Of a stretch of 9,106 nt of DNA, positions 1 through 4,459 are shown in pieces. The notes beneath the pieces were generated by a model. The model worked only from the letters and a program-made list of their open reading frames with translations. It did not search any database and was not told the DNA's origin. The DNA comes from an uncultured Ruminococcus sp. (GTDB taxonomy: Bacteria; Bacillota; Clostridia; Oscillospirales; CAG-272). Both the position numbers and the translations under genes were made by a program. The number at the start of each line of letters is the position of its first letter. The stretch's first letter is position 1. The stretch is from NCBI GenBank assembly GCA_902778985.1, contig CACYZS010000062.1, positions 1-9,106 of the forward strand, read 5' to 3'.

Positions 1-62
1 CCACCCTCGGGGGAGGTGGCGCGAAGCGCCGGAAGGGGCAGTCTGCGCGGGGGCGAGCGGTT
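1..62. repeat. Partial GC-rich palindromic intergenic repeat, cut by the window edge
   Basis: Two adjacent hairpins are visible. CCACC (1-5) pairs with GGTGG (15-19), extended inward with a bulge; GGCGC (18-22) pairs with GCGCC (26-30) around a GAA loop, followed by a G-rich stretch. The style resembles dispersed GC-rich repeats that I recall from intergenic regions of gut Clostridia, but I cannot confirm copies elsewhere. No convincing gene end is visible here. One frame stops at 74-76 with a low-complexity peptide that looks like translated repeat. Confidence 0.35.
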
Positions 63-80
63 GGTCACGGCTATAGAACC

Positions 81-112
81 GCAAAACGGCGCATTCGCGC
101 CGTTTTGCTTTT
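81..112 (+). terminator. Rho-independent terminator, plus strand
   Basis: A perfect 12-bp stem, GCAAAACGGCGC (81-92) with GCGCCGTTTTGC (97-108), closes an ATTC loop and is followed by TTTT (109-112). On the minus strand the hairpin lacks a T-tract, so it is oriented rightward. It would end a transcript entering from the left of the window and shields the convergent germination gene. Confidence 0.6.
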
Positions 113-150
113 CATTGTTCCTTTATAATGAAGTTCTTTGCCCCACTTTC

Positions 151-186
151 TTACGGGCGCGCCCGTATCAGGGGCGGGCGCGGTAA
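151..186. repeat. GC-rich inverted repeat downstream of the gerA-type gene
   Basis: CGCGCCCG (158-165) and CGGGCGCG (175-182) form an 8-bp dyad around a 9-base loop. The left arm also overlaps a self-complementary 14-mer (153-166). It lies 19 bases beyond the stop codon of the minus-strand germination gene, so it could act as a 3' stabilising or termination hairpin. There is no T-run after it on the minus strand, so I do not call it a terminator. Confidence 0.45.
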
Positions 187-204
187 GGAAAGCGGGCGTA
201 CCCC

Positions 205-1653
205 CTATCTCTCCCCGCCGCGGGGGCGTTTGGCGGTGGGCATTTTGGATTTGGGCAGACGGAAGAAGAGGGACAGCAACGCTCTGCCGTTGAACGGGAT
301 CAGAGGGTAGAGATAACTGCGGCGGCCGTCGACGGTGGCGTTGGTGACGAGCAGGACGGGGATCAGGGCGATCCCGACGAGGAACCCCGCCCACGAAAAG
401 AGCGCGGTCAGGGTCATAACGGCGAGCCGCAGGAACTTAAAGGCGTACCCGAGTTCGTGGTTCTGCTGGGTGAAACCGGCGACTGCGACGATCGCCATAT
501 AGAAGATCACCTCGCCCGAGAGCCACCCGACCTTCACGGCGAGATCCCCGAGCACCAGTCCCCCGACCACGCTCATCGAATTGGCGAGCAGGTCGGGGGT
601 ATTCATACTCGCCAGTTTCAGCCCGTCCACGGCGAACTCTACAAGGTAGAGTTGCAGAAGGATCGGGAAATGTCCGGTCTCGCTTGGGACCAGAAAAGAG
701 AGCGTTTCGGGCAAGAGCCACGGGCAGGTAACGAACAGGTACCAGAGCGGCGTCAGAACCAGCGACAAAAGGAAGGTCAGCATCCGCACGAAGCGGAGAT
801 AGGAGCCGGTCAGAGGCGGGAGATAAAAGTCCTGCGACTCCTGCAGAAAATCGAAGATCCCGGTCGGCAGGATCATCGCCTGCGGCGACGTGTCGCAGAG
901 CAGGATCACGCTCCCCTCGGCAAGATGCGCCGCGGCGCAGTCGGGGCGCTCGGTGGCGCGGATCTTCGGAAACGGATTGAACCACCGCCGCGGGATCAGC
1001 AGTTCCGCGAGCGACTCGTACCCGAGCGTCAGGGAGTCCGGGCGAAGAGACTCGAGGCGGCGCGTCAGGCGGGCAAGGAACGCGGGATCCGCCCGCCCCT
1101 CGATATAGCAGAGCGCGCAGTCGGTGCGCGCCCGCCCGCCGAGGTTCAGGGACTTGATCCGAAGATCCGGATCGCGGATCCGCCGCCGGATCAGGGCGGT
1201 ATTGAAGATCAGCGTCTCGACGAACCCGTCGCGCGCCCCCTGCATCACGCGGTCGCTCTGCGGCTCGTCGGTCGGGCGCGCGGGATAGGCGCGCGCGTCG
1301 ATCAGGATCGCCCTGTCCCCGAAGGTGCTGCCGAAGAGGACCGTCACGCCCGAAAGAACCGCGGTGATTATGCGTTCGACGTCGCCCGTCGCGTCCACGT
1401 TGGTATAGGGGACGCCCGCAGAAGCGAACGCGAGCGCCGCGTCGGCGCCGACGGGGAGAGGGGCGCGGGTCGCAAAAAACGCCAACAGTCGTTGCAGGGC
1501 GCCGTCTTTGACGAACCCGTCGATATAGAAGAGCGTCAATTCGCCGTCCCCGACCGACGTCCGCCGCTCGATCAGGTCGAAACTCTCCCCTGCGGCGAGC
1601 AGAGCGGAGAGCGCGCGCACGTTTTCGCGGTAGTCCTGCGTCAGCCGATCCAT
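205..1653 (-). CDS. GerA-family spore germination protein (GerA/SpoVAF-type A subunit)
   Basis: This 482-residue membrane protein belongs to the GerA family (A subunits of germinant receptors in the spore inner membrane, and SpoVAF). Residues 1-285 are the soluble N-terminal part and 286-437 hold the membrane segments. Family landmarks are ARDGFVETLIFN (140-151), ALIRRRI (153-159), CYIEGRADP (182-190), TERPD (234-238), the run around LPTGIFDFLQESQDFY (262-277), and the C-terminal NSMSVVGGLVLGDLAV (358-373) and ELGYAFKFLR (400-409). The length (~480) is normal. The ATG at 1653 is the only in-frame ATG near the conserved start and has a G-rich Shine-Dalgarno-like run (GGGGGG) 6 bases upstream; the in-frame extension has no ATG. 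No GerB (permease) or GerC (lipoprotein) gene follows in the 204 bases downstream, so it looks like an orphan A subunit or a SpoVAF-like protein. A sigma-G-type promoter lies upstream. The family is clear; the exact receptor type is not. Confidence 0.93.
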   Translation of the reverse strand: MDRLTQDYRENVRALSALLAAGESFDLIERRTSVGDGELTLFYIDGFVKDGALQRLLAFFATRAPLPVGADAALAFASAGVPYTNVDATGDVERIITAVLSGVTVLFGSTFGDRAILIDARAYPARPTDEPQSDRVMQGARDGFVETLIFNTALIRRRIRDPDLRIKSLNLGGRARTDCALCYIEGRADPAFLARLTRRLESLRPDSLTLGYESLAELLIPRRWFNPFPKIRATERPDCAAAHLAEGSVILLCDTSPQAMILPTGIFDFLQESQDFYLPPLTGSYLRFVRMLTFLLSLVLTPLWYLFVTCPWLLPETLSFLVPSETGHFPILLQLYLVEFAVDGLKLASMNTPDLLANSMSVVGGLVLGDLAVKVGWLSGEVIFYMAIVAVAGFTQQNHELGYAFKFLRLAVMTLTALFSWAGFLVGIALIPVLLVTNATVDGRRSYLYPLIPFNGRALLSLFFRLPKSKMPTAKRPRGGER

Positions 1654-1681
1654 CTTGATCCCCCCGGGCGTGAATTGCGGG

Positions 1682-1710
1682 TAGTATGCCCCGGGCGGGG
1701 CGCGCGATAC
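1682..1710 (-). promoter_or_regulatory. Sigma-G/sigma-F-type promoter for the germination gene
   Basis: On the minus strand, CATACTA (1682-1688) fits the forespore -10 consensus (CATWHTA). GTATC (1706-1710) matches 4 of 5 positions of the sigma-G -35 (GHATR), with a 17-base spacer. The -10 lies 28 bases before the ATG, giving a short leader that contains the Shine-Dalgarno run. Forespore expression is what is known for gerA-type operons in Bacillus, so position and function agree. Confidence 0.6.
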
Positions 1711-1742
1711 GCGGGCGCATATACAATTAATGAAAAAACCGC

Positions 1743-1771
1743 TTGACTTTCGGTTTTTCGCGTGCTATAAT
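1743..1771 (+). promoter_or_regulatory. Sigma-A promoter of the thrS T-box transcript
   Basis: TTGACT (1743-1748), a 17-base spacer and a perfect TATAAT (1766-1771). Transcription would begin near A1778, just ahead of the T-box stem I. It diverges from the germination gene promoter, whose elements lie 33-61 bases to the left of the -35. Confidence 0.86.
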
Positions 1772-1777
1772 CTTCGT

Positions 1778-2036
1778 ATCAAAGGCAAAGACGGAGAAGA
1801 GTAACCGCCAAGCCCCGGAAAGAGAAGGATCCCCCGGCTGAAAGGATCCGACGCGGGCAAAGCGGCGAAGACCGCTCCCGAGCCGCGTCCCGAAACCGCC
1901 AAAGGCGGGGAGTAAGGATCGCCGGACGTCCGCCGTTACCGGGCTGCGCGAAAGCGCGTGAGAGAAAAGTCAAGGTGGGACCGTGCGACGAGCACCCTTG
2001 GACGGAGAGATCCGATCCGGGGGGTTTTTGTTTTCT
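1778..2036 (+). ncRNA. T-box riboswitch leader (threonine specific) of thrS
   Basis: The leader senses uncharged tRNA-Thr and lets transcription continue into thrS. Stem I: AGTA (1800-1803) sits opposite GAA (1867-1869 area) next to the pairing CCGC (1805-1808)/GCGG (1862-1865), the loop E arrangement of T-boxes. The triplet just after it is ACC (1871-1873), a threonine codon and so the likely specifier. An apical stem pairs the two GGATCC copies around a CCCGGCTGAAA-like loop. The antiterminator pairs CAAGG (1971-1975) with CCTTG (1996-2000) and GTGC (1983-1986) with GCAC (1992-1995), leaving the 7-base bulge TGGGACC (1976-1982), the T-box proper. The variable base is G1979, so a tRNA-Thr discriminator of U (wobble) or C would be needed for a fourth pair. 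Everything needed for function appears intact, although the gene it controls is broken. Confidence 0.88.
1995..2034 (+). terminator. Regulatory terminator of the T-box leader
   Basis: CCCTTGGA (1995-2002) pairs with TCCGGGGG (2016-2023), including two T-G wobbles. Inside it CGGA (2003-2006) pairs with TCCG (2011-2014) around a GAGA tetraloop with A2015 bulged. A TTTTTGTTTT tract (2025-2034) follows. The 5' arm reuses the bases that close the antiterminator (1996-2000), so the two folds exclude each other, as expected for T-box attenuation. Confidence 0.82.
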
Positions 2037-2088
2037 TGGAGCAGGGATCCGCCGAAAAAACCGAAAACAATCCGAAAGGAGAAACAGA

Positions 2089-2418
2089 ATGAAAGTTATC
2101 TACAGCAACGGAACGGTGGGCGAGTGCGCGCCCGAAGAGGAACTGCATATCCTGCGGCACACCGCCGCGCACGTCATGGCGCAGGCGATCAAGCGGCTCT
2201 GGCCCGAGGCGAAGTTCGCCTACGGTCCCGCGACCGAAAAGGGGTTCTACTACGACGTGGATCTCGGCGACGTCAAACTGACCGACGAGGATCTTCAGAA
2301 GATCGAAGCCGAGATGAAAAAGATCACCAAGGAGAACCTGCCGCTGAAATCCTACATCCTGCCGCGCGACCAGGCGATCGCCCTGATGCAGTCGACATGT
2401 GCGTCGGTCCCCACCTGA
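2089..2418 (+). CDS. thrS: Threonyl-tRNA synthetase, N-terminal fragment (frameshifted, part of thrS)
   Basis: This is the start of thrS: ATG at 2089 with AGGAG (2077-2081) seven bases upstream, behind the T-box leader. Residues 1-100 match the ThrRS editing (SAD/N2) domain: H24 and H28 form the HxxxH editing motif in RHTAAH, followed by KRLWPEAKFAYGP and EKGFYYDVD. There is no clear N-terminal TGS domain; the protein enters the editing domain almost at once, and I believe some clostridial ThrRS lack TGS too. After about residue 100 (ALM, codons ending 2388) the homology stops. The frame then reads nine unrelated residues to TGA at 2416-2418, while the continuation (VDMCVGPHL) is in another frame from 2391. 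Alone, this 109-residue piece has half an editing site and no catalytic core. It may be a pseudogene half, an assembly error, or the first half of a split enzyme. Confidence 0.8.
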   Translation: MKVIYSNGTVGECAPEEELHILRHTAAHVMAQAIKRLWPEAKFAYGPATEKGFYYDVDLGDVKLTDEDLQKIEAEMKKITKENLPLKSYILPRDQAIALMQSTCASVPT

Positions 2419-3770
2419 CCTACACCAAGGCGCTCAAGGCGTTCAAGATCATGGGGCAATCGGGCGCGTACTGGAAGAACGACAAGGACAACAAGATGCT
2501 GACGCGCATCAACGGCACCGCGTTCAAGACCCAGGAGGAACTCGACGCCTACCTCAAACTGCTTGAGGAAGCCGAGCGGCGCGACCACCGCCGGATCGGG
2601 CGCGAAATGGGTCTGTTCATGCTCTGCGACGAGGCGCCGGGCTTCCCGTTCTTCCTCCCGAAGGGCGTGCTGCTCAAAAACGCGCTGATGGAATACTGGC
2701 GCGAACTGCATACCCGCGAGAACTACGTCGAGATCCAGACGCCGCTGATCATGAGCCGGACGCTCTGGGAGACCAGCGGACACTGGGATCACTATAAAGA
2801 CAATATGTACTCGACCACGATCGACGACGAGACCTTCTGCGTCAAGCCCATGAACTGCCCGGGCAGCGTTCTGGTCTACCGGAGCCAGCCGCACAGTTAC
2901 CGCGATCTGCCGCTCCGGCTTGCGGAGCCGGGGATCGTGCACCGGCACGAACTGCGCGGGGCGCTCCACGGGCTGTTCCGCGTCCGCTGCTTCACGCAGG
3001 ACGACGCGCACATCTATATCCGCCGCGAGCAGATCCGCGACGAGATCGTCGGCGTCGTGCATCTGATCAACGAGGTTTACACCAAATTCGGGTTCAAGTA
3101 CTTCATCGAACTGTCGACGCGCCCCGAGAACAGCATGGGTTCCGACGAGGACTGGGAGGCGGCGACCGACGGGCTGAAGAACGCGCTCGAGTCGCTTGGA
3201 CTTCCCTATATCATCAACGAGGGCGACGGCGCTTTCTACGGACCGAAGATCGACTTCCACCTCGAAGACTCGCTCGGACGCACCTGGCAGTGCGGGACCA
3301 TCCAACTCGACTTCCAGATGCCGCAGAACTTCGAACTCGAGTATATCGACGAGAAGGGCGAGCGTCAGCGTCCGATCATGATCCACCGCGTGGTTTACGG
3401 CTCGATCGAGCGGTTCATCGGTATCCTGACCGAGCATTTCGCAGGGAAGTTCCCGGTCTGGCTCGCGCCGACGCAGGCGAAAGTCCTGCTGGTCTCCGAG
3501 AAGTGCTCCGAGTACGGCCACAAGGTCTACGAGGCGCTCCGTCAGGCGAAGGTGCGCGTCGAGATCGACGAGCGCAACGAGAAGATCGGCTATATGATCC
3601 GCGAAGCGCAGGTCGTCGACCGCGTGCCGTATATGGTGATCGTCGGGCAGAAGGAAGCCGACGAGGGAACGGTTTCGATCCGCAGCCGCGACACCGGCGA
3701 GACCGTGACCATGACCCTCGACGAGTTCGTTGCCAAGATCACGGACGAGATCAAAACCAGAAAAATGTAA
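2397..3770 (+). CDS. thrS: Threonyl-tRNA synthetase, catalytic and anticodon-binding part (thrS, second fragment)
   Basis: This frame carries the rest of thrS; homology begins at 2391 and the first ATG is 2397, giving 457 residues. Residues C2 and H6 (CVGPH) are the second half of the editing site; the usual CRGPH has Arg where this has Val. The class II core (about 75-350) is intact: zinc ligands C154 (PMNCPG), H205 (QDDAHI) and H330 (MIHR), motif 2 arginine R183 (VHRHE), RVRCFTQDDAH, and motif 3 GSIERF with R339. The position after MNCPG, often His, is Ser157. Residues ~355-457 form the anticodon-binding domain (WLAPTQAKVLLVSEK; a typical C-terminus). No good Shine-Dalgarno precedes ATG 2397, but the upstream fragment ends 22 bases inside it, so coupled re-initiation is conceivable. 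The core shows no decay, which argues for a recent lesion or an assembly/sequencing error. A terminator follows at once. Confidence 0.85.
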   Translation: MCVGPHLTYTKALKAFKIMGQSGAYWKNDKDNKMLTRINGTAFKTQEELDAYLKLLEEAERRDHRRIGREMGLFMLCDEAPGFPFFLPKGVLLKNALMEYWRELHTRENYVEIQTPLIMSRTLWETSGHWDHYKDNMYSTTIDDETFCVKPMNCPGSVLVYRSQPHSYRDLPLRLAEPGIVHRHELRGALHGLFRVRCFTQDDAHIYIRREQIRDEIVGVVHLINEVYTKFGFKYFIELSTRPENSMGSDEDWEAATDGLKNALESLGLPYIINEGDGAFYGPKIDFHLEDSLGRTWQCGTIQLDFQMPQNFELEYIDEKGERQRPIMIHRVVYGSIERFIGILTEHFAGKFPVWLAPTQAKVLLVSEKCSEYGHKVYEALRQAKVRVEIDERNEKIGYMIREAQVVDRVPYMVIVGQKEADEGTVSIRSRDTGETVTMTLDEFVAKITDEIKTRKM

Positions 3771-3787
3771 ACGGGAGCAAGCCCCAA

Positions 3788-3819
3788 AAAAGAACGCCGG
3801 AGCGATCCGGCGTTCTTTT
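3788..3819. terminator. Bidirectional rho-independent terminator between thrS and the XRE gene
   Basis: AAAAGAACGCCGGA (3788-3801) is perfectly complementary to TCCGGCGTTCTTTT (3806-3819) around a GCGA tetraloop. The A/T ends give a T-run after the stem on both strands. It ends thrS on the plus strand (17 bases after its stop) and the convergent XRE gene on the minus strand (its stop at 3835). Confidence 0.88.
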
Positions 3820-3834
3820 CGCATAGATAGGGCG

Positions 3835-4083
3835 TCAGTTCGGCGGCGGATCAAACAGGGCCGCCGGGGGAACGTCCAGGACTTTCGCGAGCGCGAACAG
3901 TTCGATGTCGGTGACCGTTCGGCTCCGATCCTCGATCCGGGAGACCGAGCCGCGGCAGACGTACACGCCGAGCAGTTCCAGTCGGTTGGACAGTTGCTGT
4001 TGGCTCATGTGTTTGGCGCGTCGGAGCGCGCGAACGGCGGGACCGACCAAGTTGCAAATCTCGCCGTCAATGATCCTTGCCAT
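3835..4083 (-). CDS. Small XRE/Cro-CI-type helix-turn-helix regulator
   Basis: This is an 82-residue protein that is almost entirely one DNA-binding domain. Residues 14-73 fit the five-helix XRE fold: VGPAVRALRRAKHMSQQQLSNRL (helices 1-2), GSVSRIEDR (recognition region, about 45-53), then TVTDIELFALAKVLDVPPAALF (helices 4-5). The start at 4083 is supported by AAAGGAG (minus strand, 4090-4096) six bases upstream. A longer in-frame extension to 4290 is possible but would place that ribosome binding site inside the gene and adds a non-conserved stretch. There is no C-terminal sensing or oligomerisation domain. It is monocistronic, convergent with thrS, and shares the hairpin terminator. An inverted repeat about 70-95 bases upstream is a candidate autoregulatory operator. 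The target genes are unknown; spoIIE lies on the other side of the shared upstream region. Confidence 0.86.
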   Translation of the reverse strand: MARIIDGEICNLVGPAVRALRRAKHMSQQQLSNRLELLGVYVCRGSVSRIEDRSRTVTDIELFALAKVLDVPPAALFDPPPN

Positions 4084-4126
4084 GTAGATCTCCTTTCCGC
4101 ACCCGGCGTCACTCGCCGGGGAACTG

Positions 4127-4133
4127 TGTCGAA
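4127..4133 (+). promoter_or_regulatory. Candidate Spo0A box
   Basis: TGTCGAA (4127-4133) matches the Spo0A-box core TGNCGAA at every position; a weaker 6/7 match lies on the minus strand at 4273-4279. It sits 44 bases before the XRE start codon and ~330 bases before spoIIE, which is Spo0A-controlled in Bacillus. A 7-base match can arise by chance in a region this size, so this is a suggestion only. Confidence 0.28.
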
Positions 4134-4153
4134 AAAACATGGAAAAACGCGCA

Positions 4154-4176
4154 ATTTGTCCAAGTGACAGACAAAT
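4154..4176. promoter_or_regulatory. Inverted repeat, candidate operator between the XRE gene and spoIIE
   Basis: ATTTGTC (4154-4160) and GACAAAT (4170-4176) are perfect 7-base arms with a 9-base spacer; an inner TGTC-N5-GACA half-site pair overlaps (4157-4169). The surroundings (4150-4190) are locally AT-rich and contain promoter-like hexamers on both strands, such as TTGTCC (4156-4161) with TATGCT (4178-4183) on the plus strand. Such dyads are the usual targets of small XRE repressors acting on their own promoters. Confidence 0.4.
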
Positions 4177-4302
4177 ATATGCTATCACACTATTCGCGAC
4201 GGCTCGTCCTGTTACAAGACAAAGCGTAATTTTCGTTCCCGTCGCGTTTTTCGATCGCAAAAAGAGCAGGGGTTCGACCGGAAGGGGCACAAAGCGTGCG
4301 TC

Positions 4303-4336
4303 AAGACCGCTGTTCGGGCGGTCTTTTTCTCTTTTT
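4303..4336 (+). terminator. Orphan rho-independent terminator in the gap before spoIIE
   Basis: AAGACCGC (4303-4310) pairs with GCGGTCTT (4318-4325) around a 7-base loop, followed by a long T-rich tract (to 4336). It points right, yet no plus-strand gene lies between the thrS terminator at 3819 and this point. It either blocks leftover transcription from entering spoIIE or ends an unannotated small RNA. Confidence 0.72.
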
Positions 4337-4358
4337 CGGGAAAACCCCCGCCAAAAAG

Positions 4359-4413
4359 TGCCGCTTCCCTATCCCCGGAGCGGCAGAAACCGACCTTCGC
4401 CGGGTGTTATAAT
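4359..4413 (+). promoter_or_regulatory. spoIIE: Extended -10 promoter of spoIIE with an upstream dyad
   Basis: TGT followed by TATAAT (4405-4413) is a perfect extended -10. The -35 position (about 4385-4390, AGAAAC) is poor, as often seen where an activator helps. A dyad, TGCCGCT (4359-4365) and AGCGGCA (4379-4385), sits just upstream of the would-be -35. Transcription would start near 4419, giving a ~40-base leader for spoIIE. No Spo0A box overlaps the -35 here, unlike the known Bacillus promoter, so the activator is unknown. Confidence 0.5.
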
Positions 4414-4459
4414 GGCTCGGAACCCGGGCGGACCGGGGGTGAAAGGACGGTTAAAACGA

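Noticed and set aside
437..1746. Long open frames on both strands overlapping the germination gene
   Set aside because: They are low-complexity Arg-rich shadows of the GerA reading frame with no ribosome binding site or family pattern.
2380..2420. Programmed ribosomal frameshift in thrS
   Set aside because: About 26 conserved residues are missing at the joint, so a simple frame change would not restore the protein, and no slippery heptamer is visible.
2352..3854. 500-codon minus-strand frame opposite thrS
   Set aside because: It overlaps the well-conserved ThrRS core and shows no recognisable protein family.
4272..4280. tRNA T-loop-like GGTTCGACC
   Set aside because: The flanks do not form a T-stem, and no acceptor, D or anticodon arm can be folded around it.
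4139..4459. Upstream in-frame extension of SpoIIE
   Set aside because: It runs through an operator-like dyad, a rho-independent terminator and the -10 box, and has no SpoIIE similarity or ribosome binding site.
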